The notes: generated by a model from the sequence alone, not told the origin. A DNA stretch of 41,521 bases from Bacillota bacterium (GCA_012727535.1 JAAYGU010000105.1:1-41521); one strand, 5' to 3'. Positions 24,132 to 32,856 are shown, counted from the stretch's first letter. Translations and numbers: made by a program.

Positions 24132-25112
24132 ATGGGTTTGGATAGAAAGTTCTTTCAAGAACAGGATTTCGATTTTTCTCCTTCTTTCAAGGAGCTTTTA
24201 CTGGAGGTTTTGGGGGTTCCGGGTAAAGGGTTGCGCGGAAATTTACTGAGGCTGGCAGCCGGTGGGGAGCTGATGGGGGAGGAGACGCCCGCCATTAAGT
24301 CACTCTCCTTAGGGATCGAAATTTTACATTTAGCCACTTTAATCCATGATGATCTGATCGATCGGGGAGAATTGCGCCGGGGACAGACGGCGGTCTGGAA
24401 GAAATGGGGAGATAAGACAGCCGTATTGCTCGGGGATTATCTGTTTGCCACGGCCTACCAGATGATCAGTAAGGTCAGTGGGGCTGCCGGAATGAAAAGG
24501 GTCAATCTCTTGCTCCAGGAGATGGTCGAAGCGGAGTTGGAAGAGGAACAGGATCGGTTCCACCGGGTCTCCGTCGAAAAGTATCTGCGCCGCATTGAGA
24601 AGAAGACCGCCCGTTTTTTCCAGGTGGTTTGTGAATTGGGAGCCGAAACGGCGGGGTTTCCGCGGGGGACTTCACTTCTGTTAGGCGAGTTCGGAAGGGA
24701 GATTGGGGTGGCCTTCCAATTACTTGATGACCTTCTGGATGTGACTGGCGAAAAGGAGAGGATCGGGAAACCACTTTTTCAGGATTTAAAAAACGGCGTT
24801 TTGACCTTACCCCTGCTTTTGATCTATGAGGAACCAGACTTTCAGCAGATCCTGAGGCAAGTGCAGGCTACCGGGCAGCTCGAACCGTGGATGCGGGAGA
24901 CAGTCAACAAGTTACTGGCTGAAAACCATGTGCCGGCGGCTATATGGCAACTGGTTGACGAAGGCCACCGGCGAGCAAAAAAAGCCTTGCGGAAGCTAGA
25001 TCTACCCCACCGCGCGCGGCTGTATGCGTTTGCCGAGCGCCTACTAAGCCGGCCCTTGGACCGGAAGTTAGGGCAAAGCACAACAGAGGCAGAGCCGAAC
25101 GAGGCGATTTAA
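24132..25112 (+). CDS. Polyprenyl diphosphate synthase
   Basis: The 326-residue protein is a trans-isoprenyl diphosphate synthase. The first aspartate-rich motif is LIHDDLIDRG (about residue 75) and the second is FQLLDDLLDVTGE (about residue 197). It likely makes a long-chain prenyl diphosphate for a quinone side chain, which fits its place after the menA-like gene. The product length cannot be told from sequence alone. ATG 24132 follows GGAGGG. With menA broken, it may now serve another acceptor such as undecaprenyl or heme/quinone relatives. Confidence 0.88.
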   Translation: MGLDRKFFQEQDFDFSPSFKELLLEVLGVPGKGLRGNLLRLAAGGELMGEETPAIKSLSLGIEILHLATLIHDDLIDRGELRRGQTAVWKKWGDKTAVLLGDYLFATAYQMISKVSGAAGMKRVNLLLQEMVEAELEEEQDRFHRVSVEKYLRRIEKKTARFFQVVCELGAETAGFPRGTSLLLGEFGREIGVAFQLLDDLLDVTGEKERIGKPLFQDLKNGVLTLPLLLIYEEPDFQQILRQVQATGQLEPWMRETVNKLLAENHVPAAIWQLVDEGHRRAKKALRKLDLPHRARLYAFAERLLSRPLDRKLGQSTTEAEPNEAI

Positions 25113-25140
25113 TCAAATCTATTGTCCCCTATGAACTGCC

Positions 25141-25176
25141 GGTAAGTTTGATTTGGATAGTGAAATCAAACTTACC
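25141..25176. repeat. Perfect 14-bp hairpin after the prenyl synthase gene
   Basis: GGTAAGTTTGATTT (25141-25154) and its exact reverse complement (25163-25176) are separated by 8 bases. No T-run follows on either strand, so it is not a standard terminator. A true terminator lies 110 bases further on. Confidence 0.6.
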
Positions 25177-25286
25177 TTATCTGGTGGTATCAAGATAGAG
25201 TTACGGTTTATAAAGGATAAGCACATGTCGGAACTGTTTTTTTAAGGTGTATAACATTATAACAGAGCAAGTGTTTGTTTTTTGGT

Positions 25287-25315
25287 AAAAAAAGAGCCGG
25301 AAAGGCTCTTTTTTC
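25287..25315. terminator. Bidirectional terminator
   Basis: AAAAGAGCC and GGCTCTTTT pair (25289-25298 with 25304-25313) with a short loop, and T-runs are present on both strands. It lies between the convergent prenyl synthase and trpS genes. Confidence 0.85.
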
Positions 25316-25388
25316 GTGGTCAAATCAAGGTTAGGCACTGGCTTCGTTTAAAAAAGAAGCATTCTGAGGAAAATCCACCTGCGATGGA

Positions 25389-26387
25389 CTAAGCAAAAGG
25401 TAACAGGCCTAGTTTTTCCTGGAAAAGACGGAGTTTCGGCTCAGCGGCGGCGCGGGCTCTGTTCGCCCCGTCCGCGAGGATCTCCTCGATGACACCGGGG
25501 GCCGATAGTTCATGGAATTTTTCCTGGAGGGGGCGGAGGGTTTCGACCAGTAGTTCGGCAAGCTCCTTTTTGAATTGCCCGTAACCGCAGCCCTCGTATT
25601 TTTGGGTGATCGCCTCCAGGCTCTCCCCGGAACAGAGGGAGTAGATGACCATCAGGTTGGAGACGGCCGGTTTTTGTCCCTCATCATAGCGGATGGTGGC
25701 TTCGGAATCGGTGACCGCCGACATGATCTTCTTTTTGATGAGATCAGGCGGATCCAGCAGGGTAATATAACTTTTCGGATTCTCCGCCGACTTGGACATC
25801 TTTTCTCCCGGATCGGTCAGGCTCATAATCCGGCCACCGCTCTGCCGGGGCGGGATGTAAGGTTCCGGTACTTTAAAGATCTCTTCCTGGAAACGGTTGT
25901 TGATCCGGATCGCCAGATCCCTGGTGATCTCCAGGTGTTGCTTCTGGTCTTCCCCGACCGGGACCAGATCGGTATTATAGAGCAGGATATCGGCAGCCAT
26001 GAGAACCGGATAGGTGAGCAGACCGGTGGTGACTACATCTTGTTTTCCGGCTTTCGCTTTAAACTGCGTCATCCGGCGTAACTCGCCGATATAGGTCTGG
26101 CATTCGAGCAGCCAACTGAGCTCGGAATGGGCGGAGACCTGTGATTGGACAAAAACAGTTGAGACTCTGGGATCAATACCGGCCGCAATAAAAAGGCGGG
26201 CGGTATTTTTAATGTTCTCCCTTAAAGTGGCGGGATCTTGCGGTACGGTTAGCGCGTGGAGGTCGACCACACAAAAGAAGCAGTCGGCTTCATGCTGAAG
26301 TTTGGCGAAGTTGCGGATCGCGCCAAAATAATTACCGATCGTGAGGGAACCGCTGGGTTGAACCCCAGAAAAAACTCGTTTTTTCAT
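25389..26387 (-). CDS. trpS: Tryptophan-tRNA ligase
   Basis: TrpRS charges tRNA-Trp. The 332-residue protein has the class I signatures SGVQPSGSLTIGNYFGAI (HIGH region, about residue 10) and GEKMSKSAENP (KMSKS). Length is normal for bacterial TrpRS. The start ATG 26387 follows AAGGAGTG on the - strand; the frame is open further upstream but that runs through the T-box leader. Expression is expected to be induced by uncharged tRNA-Trp through that leader. Confidence 0.97.
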   Translation of the reverse strand: MKKRVFSGVQPSGSLTIGNYFGAIRNFAKLQHEADCFFCVVDLHALTVPQDPATLRENIKNTARLFIAAGIDPRVSTVFVQSQVSAHSELSWLLECQTYIGELRRMTQFKAKAGKQDVVTTGLLTYPVLMAADILLYNTDLVPVGEDQKQHLEITRDLAIRINNRFQEEIFKVPEPYIPPRQSGGRIMSLTDPGEKMSKSAENPKSYITLLDPPDLIKKKIMSAVTDSEATIRYDEGQKPAVSNLMVIYSLCSGESLEAITQKYEGCGYGQFKKELAELLVETLRPLQEKFHELSAPGVIEEILADGANRARAAAEPKLRLFQEKLGLLPFA

Positions 26388-26468
26388 AACATACACTCCT
26401 TTGCACCTTTTAAAACTGGCAACCGGTATTGCTGTCCGGTTTTTGGATAAGTAAGTGGACGGTAAAAG

Positions 26469-26800
26469 AAAAAACCTCCTCCCTGAGGTTGGGACGAGGT
26501 TAATCGCGGTGCCACCCAAGTTGACCCGAAGGTCCGCTTGCTCCGGTACTCATCATGAAATGAACGACCGGTATCCGGATAACGGTGGAGGCCGCCGGAA
26601 CCTACTGAAAAAGCACGCTGTACATCCGCAGTTTGAAATAACACTTGCTGCTGGGGGCGTGATGAAGCAATTATCATCACGGTGCCGCGTGTTGTTCAGC
26701 TCCGGGCTCACAGGTCCATTCTGTTTTCCGCCGGACCGGTTCGCACCTGCCACCGGCTCTCTTGACCTTAAAGAAAACATACTAGTCCTGTTCATTGCTT
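26469..26800 (-). ncRNA. T-box riboswitch of trpS (tRNA-Trp)
   Basis: On the - strand the leader has an AGTA-type stem I bulge, a GAACCGG/CCGG stem I region, and a TGG specifier triplet within GAATGGACC, matching Trp. The T-box core GGTGGCACCGCG is at 26505-26516. The variable T-box base is C, which pairs with discriminator G73, the base of bacterial tRNA-Trp. The terminator arms AACCTCGTCCC and GGGAGGAGGTT (one mismatch) follow, then TTTTTT at 26469-26474. Exact 5' end is estimated. Confidence 0.88.
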
Positions 26801-26899
26801 TAGAGGTAATTTAACCATTTTAAACAATTATATGCATGATGAGGTGGTTTGTCAACCAGTCCGGGCCAACTAAACGGGGAGCGATGGGGGACGAGGCCC

Positions 26900-26931
26900 T
26901 TTTGAGTAAGGAAACAAACCTTATCTCAAAA
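26900..26931. repeat. Hairpin upstream of the dnaE promoter
   Basis: TTTTGAG (26900-26906) pairs with CTCAAAA (26925-26931), and AAGG (26908-26911) with CCTT (26919-26922), around the loop AAACAAA. It lies just upstream of the dnaE promoter and lacks a T-run. It could be an operator or a stray terminator. Confidence 0.4.
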
Positions 26932-26952
26932 TGCTCTCCATTTCCTGGGTTA

Positions 26953-26961
26953 TGATATAAT
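26953..26961 (+). promoter_or_regulatory. Extended -10 promoter of dnaE
   Basis: TGATATAAT (TGn plus exact TATAAT at 26956-26961) is a strong extended -10 element. No good -35 lies 17 bases upstream. Transcription would start near 26967-26970, right at the foot of the leader structure. Confidence 0.6.
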
Positions 26962-26967
26962 AAAGAT

Positions 26968-27063
26968 CAATGCCTTTAGCTTCTGTTGGAAGGGAAGGTT
27001 GCTCCGTGGCGAGTTGGTAGGAGCAGCGAGCAAATGGCTTCCCGGCGAGGAGAGAAAGCATTG
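26968..27063 (+). ncRNA. Foldable leader RNA upstream of dnaE
   Basis: CAATGC (26968-26973) pairs with GCATTG (27058-27063); TTT (26975-26977) with AAA; a tandem A-G/G-A step; then CTTCT (26980-26984) with AGGAG (27047-27051). Inside, GGGAAG (26992-26997) pairs with CTTCCC (27038-27043), then TTGCTC (26999-27004) with GAGCAA (27028-27033), or alternatively GCTCC (27001-27005) with GGAGC (27020-27024). The last two are mutually exclusive. I recognise no known riboswitch class. It may be a cis-regulatory RNA. Confidence 0.4.
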
Positions 27064-27080
27064 GCGACGGAGGAAACATA

Positions 27081-30000
27081 ATGACTGATTTCGTTCATTT
27101 ACATGTTCATTCTCAGTATTCGCTCTTGGATGGGGCCGCCTCCCTGGAACGATTAGTACAAGCAGCGGCCCAGACCGGTCAACGGGCGGTCGCGGTCACT
27201 GATCATGGAGTCATGTACGGGGCCTTTAAGTTTTGCCAGGCGGCCAAAGCGGTCGGCGTGAAACCGATTCTTGGGTGCGAGGTCTATGTGGCCAAAAGGA
27301 GCAGGCATGACCGGGAAGCGAAACTTGATGAAGATTCGTATCACCTCGTGTTATTGGCAGAGAATGAGACTGGTTACCGGAACCTAGTGAAACTAGTCTC
27401 TCTGAGCCATCTCGAGGGGTTCTATTACCGGCCGCGGGTCGACCGGGAACTATTAGCAAAGTATGCCGAAGGTTTGATTGTCCTGTCCGCCTGTTACAGT
27501 GGGGAGCTTCCTTCTGCATTGTTGGCCGGGGAGTACGAGAAAGCGGCGGAAACCGCCCGGTGGTACCGGGAGGTTTTCGGCGCCAATAATTTCTTTCTTG
27601 AGCTTCAATATCAGGGGTTGGAAGGACAGAGACAGGTCAACCGGGAATTGGTCTCACTCGCTCGGGAATTAGGCCTTGGCCTGGTGGCTACGAATGATCT
27701 GCATTACATCAGAAGAGAAGATGCAATGGTGCATGATGTTTTGCTTTGTATTCAGACCGGGAAGACGGTGAATGATCCGAACCGGTTGAAGTTCCCTACT
27801 GACGAGTTTTACTTTAAAACCGGGGAAGAGATGGAAAGAGTCTTTGGAGAGCTTCCGGAGGCCTTGACGAATACCGTGGCGATTGCCGAACGTTGTAATT
27901 TTGTCTTGGAGCCGGGAAATTACCAATTACCAGATTACCAGGTACCAGAGGGCTTTACGAAAGATTCCTACTTGGAGTATTTATGCCGGCAAAACCTTCC
28001 CCACCGCTATCAGGGAGTTACGGCCGAACTTGAGGAGCGGCTCAATTATGAATTAAGCGTGATCAAAAAGACCGGGTTTGCCGGTTACTTCTTAATCGTT
28101 TGGGACTTTGTTCGCTACGCGAAAAGCCGAGGCATCCCAGTGGGACCGGGCCGCGGTGCGGGGGCGGGTAGTCTGGTCGGTTACTTATTGGGAATTACCG
28201 AACTGGACCCTTTAAAGCACCAGTTGTTGTTTGAACGGTTTTTAAACCCCGAACGGGTGTCGATGCCCGATTTTGATATTGATTTCTGTTTTGCACGCCG
28301 CGGCGAGGTGATCGATTATGTCAAAGAGAAATACGGTCGTGATCATGTCGCCCAGATCTTTACCTTCGGGACGATGGCGGCCCGGGGGGCGGTCCGTGAT
28401 GTGGGGCGGGTACTGGGGATGTCTTACGGTGAAGTCGATAAAATTGCCAAACTAATCCCTAATGACGCTGGGACTTTAGAGGCGGCGGTGACCAGTACCC
28501 CCGATTTAGCCTCCCTGATCCAGGCGGATGACCGCGTGCGAAAATTGATTGAGATTGCCAAAGCGGTGGAAGGTTTTCCACGGCACGCCTCGATTCATGC
28601 GGCCGGGGTAGTAATTACGCCGCGACCGTTGACTGATTATCTTCCCCTGGCGCGGGCGAGCGAGGGGGAAGCCACCACCCAATTTCCGATGGAAGATTTA
28701 GAAAAGATCGGACTGTTAAAAATGGACTTTTTGGGGCTTCGTACCTTGACGGTCCTTCGTGATACGCTTGATTTAGTGCAAGAGAATACCGGGAAGGAGT
28801 ATACGCTTGAGACCGTGCCTCCGGATGATCCGGCTACTTACCAACTGCTTGGTACCGGGCAGACGCTCGGCATCTTTCAACTGGAGAGTAGCGGGATGCG
28901 CCGGTTATTGATGCAGCTGGCACCGGAGAACTTTGAAGACCTTACTTCTCTAGTGGCTCTCTACCGCCCCGGACCATTGGGGAGTGGGATGGTGGATGAT
29001 TTCGTCCGGGCGCGCCACGGCGAAAAGGTCGTCTCCTACCTTCATCCGTTATTGGAAGAGATTTTAAAACCAACCTACGGCATTATTCTCTATCAGGAGC
29101 AGGTGATGCAGATCTGCCATCGCCTTGGCGGTTTTACTTTGGGGGAAGCGGATCTGGTCCGGCGGGCGATGGGCAAGAAACAACCTGAAGTATTGAAAGC
29201 GATGCGCGAGCAGTTTATAACCGGGGCTGGTCAGCGGGGGATTCCCCGTCCGACGGCGGAGGAGATCTTTCACCTGATGGAATACTTTGCCGGTTACGGG
29301 TTTAATAAGTCGCATTCCGCCGCTTATGCGCTGATTGCATATTGGACTGCTTTTTTCAAAGCAAATTATCCTCAGGCTTTAATGGCGGCCTTATTAACCA
29401 GTGTGGTCGGGAATAGTGATAAAGTCCGGGTCTACATCGAAGAATGCCGCCGCCTCGGGATCCCGGTCTACCCGCCGGATGTCAATTACAGTCAAGAACG
29501 GTTCACCGTTGAGGGTCGGGGGATCCGGATCGGGCTCTTAGCCGTTAAGAATATGGGAGTGGGGGCGATCCAGACGATCCTGCAAGAACGGGCAAAAGAG
29601 AAATTTAAATCTTTATATGATTTTTGCCGCCGCGTCGATTTAGGGCTGGTCAATAAAAGAGCGGTGGAAAGTCTGATCAAAGCCGGAGCGTTTGCTTCAA
29701 CCGGACGGTCCCGCCGGGAGATGCTGGAAGTAATGGAGGAGGCAATCGCGGAGGCGCACAATCTCTCCAGCACCCGGCAGAAAGGTCAACTTTCCTTCTT
29801 CGATCTGGAAGAAGCCTTTGTTCCCGAAACGGTGGAGAAATGGAGCGGTCACGAAGAGTTTCCCCAGTCGGTCTTGGTGAAGATGGAAAAGGAATACCTC
29901 GGGGTTTATTTAACCGGTCACCCGCTCGATCCCTGGCGGCAGAAGTTTGCTGATAACCGGATTGCTCCCCTAGCGGAGGTGCTGGAGGAAGGGAAAAATG

Positions 30001-30260
30001 GGGAAGTGGTGGTCGGTGGGGTGGTGAATGGCTGGCGGCGGTTGACGACCAAATCCGGAAGATCCATGGCTACCTTTACCCTGGAAGACTTATCGGCTTC
30101 GATTGAAGTTTTGGTCTTCCCCAATTTATACGAGAAGGTCTATCAGGAGGCTGATAATGACCGGATTGTGCTGGTGAAGGGGAGGATTGATCCTGATGAG
30201 GAGAACCGGAAACTACTGGCCAGCCAGTTGCGGTGGTTACCGGAGGTAAAAGAAGAGTAG
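27081..30260 (+). CDS. dnaE: DNA polymerase III alpha subunit, DnaE type
   Basis: The 1059-residue protein is a replicative polymerase of the DnaE class. It starts with a PHP domain (HLHVHSQYSLLDG; VTDHGVMYG), then the polymerase core with GPGRGAGAGSLVGY (about residue 354), the catalytic pair in PDFDIDF (about 395) and the third Asp region LLKMDFLGLRTL (about 546), followed by helix-hairpin-helix and OB domains (GEVVVGGVVNGWRR...). It is shorter than E. coli DnaE, having no extended C-terminal tau-binding part, as in other Firmicutes DnaE. It has a GGAGG site and ATG 27081. Confidence 0.96.
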   Translation: MTDFVHLHVHSQYSLLDGAASLERLVQAAAQTGQRAVAVTDHGVMYGAFKFCQAAKAVGVKPILGCEVYVAKRSRHDREAKLDEDSYHLVLLAENETGYRNLVKLVSLSHLEGFYYRPRVDRELLAKYAEGLIVLSACYSGELPSALLAGEYEKAAETARWYREVFGANNFFLELQYQGLEGQRQVNRELVSLARELGLGLVATNDLHYIRREDAMVHDVLLCIQTGKTVNDPNRLKFPTDEFYFKTGEEMERVFGELPEALTNTVAIAERCNFVLEPGNYQLPDYQVPEGFTKDSYLEYLCRQNLPHRYQGVTAELEERLNYELSVIKKTGFAGYFLIVWDFVRYAKSRGIPVGPGRGAGAGSLVGYLLGITELDPLKHQLLFERFLNPERVSMPDFDIDFCFARRGEVIDYVKEKYGRDHVAQIFTFGTMAARGAVRDVGRVLGMSYGEVDKIAKLIPNDAGTLEAAVTSTPDLASLIQADDRVRKLIEIAKAVEGFPRHASIHAAGVVITPRPLTDYLPLARASEGEATTQFPMEDLEKIGLLKMDFLGLRTLTVLRDTLDLVQENTGKEYTLETVPPDDPATYQLLGTGQTLGIFQLESSGMRRLLMQLAPENFEDLTSLVALYRPGPLGSGMVDDFVRARHGEKVVSYLHPLLEEILKPTYGIILYQEQVMQICHRLGGFTLGEADLVRRAMGKKQPEVLKAMREQFITGAGQRGIPRPTAEEIFHLMEYFAGYGFNKSHSAAYALIAYWTAFFKANYPQALMAALLTSVVGNSDKVRVYIEECRRLGIPVYPPDVNYSQERFTVEGRGIRIGLLAVKNMGVGAIQTILQERAKEKFKSLYDFCRRVDLGLVNKRAVESLIKAGAFASTGRSRREMLEVMEEAIAEAHNLSSTRQKGQLSFFDLEEAFVPETVEKWSGHEEFPQSVLVKMEKEYLGVYLTGHPLDPWRQKFADNRIAPLAEVLEEGKNGEVVVGGVVNGWRRLTTKSGRSMATFTLEDLSASIEVLVFPNLYEKVYQEADNDRIVLVKGRIDPDEENRKLLASQLRWLPEVKEE

Positions 30261-30285
30261 GAAGTGGGGAAGGAGGGGGGAGAAG

Positions 30286-31089
30286 ATGATTCTGACTACG
30301 GTCACCGATGAAGTGTTAGATGCCGGTTTGGAAGGGAGCTTTGCCCTAGCCGTGCAGGAGGGTATTACACACTTTGAACTGAGGAAGATTGAAGGTCGGC
30401 GGTTTCCTCTGCTCGCAGAGGGGGCTGTGCAGAGGTTAAAGCAATTGCGAGAGAAGTTTGGCCTGACCTTTACGACAGTCTCACCAGGGATCTTTAAAGT
30501 GCCCTTGCGGAGCGAAGAGTTTGAGTTTCACCGTACGACTTTGCTGGAGAAGACAATGGCGCTGGCGGAGGAGCTGGGAATCAACAAGCTTATTGTCTTT
30601 GGTGTTAAGCGGGCTCCCTCCGACCGGGAGGAAGACCGCGAGCAGGTGATTGAGGCGTTGGGACAGCTGGCCCTCCGGGCTGGCCAAAACGGGTTTACAG
30701 TAATGATGGAGAATGAACCCGGTTTTTGGGCGGACTATAGTGAAAACTGCCTTACTCTTCTAGAAGCTGTTAACCGGCAAAACTTCAGGCTGAATTGGGA
30801 TCCGGGTAACCTTTATAAAACCGGGGAACATAATTATAAACCAGGGTACGAGCTTTTGAAACGCTTTATTGCCAATGTACATCTCAAAGATGCAGTGACG
30901 GTGGACGGAAAGACGACCTATCTTCCGTTAGGTGAAGGAGCGATCGATTACCGGCAACTGCTAGCTGATTTACGAGCGGATGGTTATCAAGGGTGTCTGA
31001 CTGTGGAGACGCATTGCCGACCGCTACCAGAAGCTTTTCAAAAGTCAGTCCGCTATTTGAAGCAACTCTTGGCGGGGATGGAAAGGTAA
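30286..31089 (+). CDS. Sugar phosphate isomerase/epimerase family protein
   Basis: The 267-residue protein has the TIM-barrel fold of the xylose isomerase-like / AP endonuclease 2 superfamily. Likely metal ligands are the glutamate in MMENEPGFWADY, the aspartate in LNWDPGNLYK, the histidine in NVHLKDA and the glutamate in TVETHC. Substrate cannot be told. ATG 30286 follows GGAGGGGGGAG, 25 bases after the dnaE stop, so the two may be co-transcribed. Confidence 0.82.
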   Translation: MILTTVTDEVLDAGLEGSFALAVQEGITHFELRKIEGRRFPLLAEGAVQRLKQLREKFGLTFTTVSPGIFKVPLRSEEFEFHRTTLLEKTMALAEELGINKLIVFGVKRAPSDREEDREQVIEALGQLALRAGQNGFTVMMENEPGFWADYSENCLTLLEAVNRQNFRLNWDPGNLYKTGEHNYKPGYELLKRFIANVHLKDAVTVDGKTTYLPLGEGAIDYRQLLADLRADGYQGCLTVETHCRPLPEAFQKSVRYLKQLLAGMER

Positions 31090-31155
31090 AGAGAACGATT
31101 GTCTAAGAACAAGAAATGGCATGCTTTACTTCTGTGTCTAGCAAGGAGGGAACCG

Positions 31156-31959
31156 ATGAGAAAACACTTTTTACTTTTTTGGCTCGCTTGTTGTATTCTC
31201 CTGCTGGCAGGCTGTTTTTCTCCACCGCCCGGGGAAGAGGAGACCGCTGCATATCGTGGTCTGAGCCAGCTGCTGCCGGCGGTTCAGCACTACAATGTTT
31301 CGATTATCAATCCGGAAGATGTTCTACTCTATGCTTATGAGAAAAAAGTCACGGTTGAACCGGAAAGCGGGCAGCTTACCATTCTTGATACGGGCCGGGA
31401 TTATGAGTATACAGGTTATTTAGACCGAGACTTTCGGTTGCTCGAGAGCAATCTGCTTTTCAAAAAGGCGGTTGATATTGAAAAACTCGGGTATGATCAA
31501 CGGGTGACCACTTGCCGGGCGGACGAGGGAGTCATGGAGTTTACGGTGTTAACCGGTGGTGAAGTTCTTTATACCAAAGAGATTGCGCTGGAAGAACAGG
31601 CATATGATCTGGAAACATTCTGCTTTTTTGTCCAGGCTTTACAGAACAAAGGGCTCAATACGTTCCAAGGAAACGTGATTAATATGAACAACGGTCAGCT
31701 CATCGCGGTGGAAATGAAACCCCTCGGCGGCCGGGAACTGCAAAGGCTGTTGGACAAAAAGAATCTACCAAGCCGGCTCCGGAGTCTGGAGGAAGCCGAG
31801 CATTATTTCTATGTGATGGGTGTAACCGGATGGAGCAGGATTTTTTTAACCTATAAGTTCTATTTGATCCTGGAGCGGCAGGCCCCGCACCGGGTTAAGG
31901 CTTTCTGGGGGGATAATCCCACCAACCGGGTGATTCAATGGTTCGAGGCGCGGGATTGA
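31156..31959 (+). CDS. Lipoprotein of unknown function
   Basis: The 267-residue product begins with a lipoprotein signal peptide with lipobox LLAGC (cysteine about residue 20), so it should be anchored outside the membrane. The rest is a soluble, mixed alpha/beta domain with no motif I know. ATG 31156 is chosen over the TTG at 31099 because AAGGAGGG precedes it and the signal peptide starts there. It follows the TIM-barrel gene by about 65 bases. Confidence 0.6.
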   Translation: MRKHFLLFWLACCILLLAGCFSPPPGEEETAAYRGLSQLLPAVQHYNVSIINPEDVLLYAYEKKVTVEPESGQLTILDTGRDYEYTGYLDRDFRLLESNLLFKKAVDIEKLGYDQRVTTCRADEGVMEFTVLTGGEVLYTKEIALEEQAYDLETFCFFVQALQNKGLNTFQGNVINMNNGQLIAVEMKPLGGRELQRLLDKKNLPSRLRSLEEAEHYFYVMGVTGWSRIFLTYKFYLILERQAPHRVKAFWGDNPTNRVIQWFEARD

Positions 31960-32057
31960 CCATAAACTTTGACCAGTTGGTTATGTTGTGTAACGGAAAT
32001 AAACATTATTTAAGGCATAATCTTTTTATTTACAATTAACTAAAGGGCTGATAGAAT

Positions 32058-32240
32058 AGGTGATGTAATACGGCTCGGTCTTGGTAAGCGCCTGTGTAAC
32101 AATCGAAGCAATAGTTCTTGCTCTACTCATACTATTGATCATCTATTCTTTACAGACTGCATTGCTGCCCGCACTGATGTAACTTTGAGTACAGGATATG
32201 TAATAAACGTGGTAGTAAGGTACAGAACAACAATTGAAGC
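32058..32240 (-). repeat. Two decayed tandem repeat copies
   Basis: Bases 32058-32109 and 32193-32240 share most positions when aligned (AGG.gATGTAATa... and ACAATyGAAGC at the ends), 131 bases apart. On the - strand they would encode related peptide pieces, ASIVVLYLTTTFITYP and ASIVTQALTKTEPYYITYSI, in frames broken by stops. This suggests a duplicated small gene that has decayed. It occupies most of the 31960-32260 gap, which otherwise shows nothing. Confidence 0.35.
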
Positions 32241-32261
32241 TAAAATGAGCTGTATGCGAAG

Positions 32262-32293
32262 AAAGACCGGGGAAACATGAAAACCCGGTCTTT
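32262..32293. terminator. Bidirectional terminator after the abrB-type gene
   Basis: AAAGACCGGG (32262-32271) pairs perfectly with CCCGGTCTTT (32284-32293), a 10-bp stem. T-rich sequence follows on both strands. It ends the - strand abrB-type gene. Confidence 0.8.
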
Positions 32294-32317
32294 TAAGTAC
32301 ATTGGGGTAGTAACAGT

Positions 32318-32578
32318 TTAGTCTGCTTTCTGCTCGGCTTCGGCCAAAATATCCTGAATACAAGAGCTACAAACCCATCGGCCCTTAATTTCGTGAAGGC
32401 CCTCGATTTTCCCACAAAAAAGGCAACCGGGTTGGTACTTTTTCAAAACAATAGTATTATTATCCGTGAAAATTTCTAAAGGATCCTTAATCGCGATCTG
32501 TAATTGTTCCCTTGTCTCTTTCGGAATCACAATCCGTCCGAGTTCATCAACCTTACGGACAATTCCATACGAAAGCAA
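32318..32578 (-). CDS. AbrB/SpoVT-family transition-state regulator
   Basis: The 86-residue protein has the AbrB swapped-hairpin DNA-binding domain (YGIVRKVDELGRIVIPKETR) and a C-terminal zinc-ribbon-like part with CLFCG and CSSC, common in clostridial AbrB proteins. AbrB-type proteins control entry into stationary phase and sporulation. The start is set at TTG 32578, eight bases after AAAGGAGG on the - strand; upstream codons cover that site. It has its own terminator. Confidence 0.85.
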   Translation of the reverse strand: MLSYGIVRKVDELGRIVIPKETREQLQIAIKDPLEIFTDNNTIVLKKYQPGCLFCGKIEGLHEIKGRWVCSSCIQDILAEAEQKAD

Positions 32579-32724
32579 AACGCACACCTCCTTTGGTTGG
32601 CTCATAAATTGATTATAACAATAATATCGGAGATCGACACTTGTTAATGTTTATCTTTTTGTAAAAATTACGATCAGCATCAGGCCGAAGTTTCCTTTTC
32701 AAGAATAAGTTTAACCCGAAAGTA

Positions 32725-32753
32725 TTGACGAATCGGTAGAACTATGTTATCAT
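32725..32753 (+). promoter_or_regulatory. Promoter of tRNA-His
   Basis: TTGACG (32725-32730) and TATCAT (32748-32753) with a 17-base spacer lie 15 bases ahead of the tRNA 5' end. Confidence 0.7.
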
Positions 32754-32767
32754 AACCTTTGCGACAT

Positions 32768-32845
32768 GGTGGGCGTAGCGCAGCTGGTTAGAGCGCCAGG
32801 TTGTGGCCCTGGAGGTCGAGGGTTCGAATCCCTTCGCTCACCCCA
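32768..32845 (+). tRNA. tRNA-His (GTG anticodon)
   Basis: The sequence folds as a normal tRNA: acceptor GTGGGCG (32769-32775) with CGCTCAC (32835-32841), anticodon GTG at 32803-32805 and T-loop GGTTCGAATCC. The extra G-1 (32768) pairs with C73 (32842), the tRNA-His hallmark, and CCA (32843-32845) is encoded. Confidence 0.97.
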
Positions 32846-32856
32846 ATATGATTAAA

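Noticed and set aside
26384-26814. Open frames on both strands over the trpS leader
   Set aside because: The region is explained by a T-box riboswitch with clear core and terminator; coding there is accidental.
26968-27063. SRP RNA, tRNA or a known riboswitch upstream of dnaE
   Set aside because: The GGAA-tip signature of SRP RNA, a tRNA cloverleaf and the conserved cores of common riboswitch classes are absent.
27061-27079. Short leader peptide from TTG 27061 before dnaE
   Set aside because: Six codons with no special amino acid run; probably chance, although GAGGAG lies nearby.
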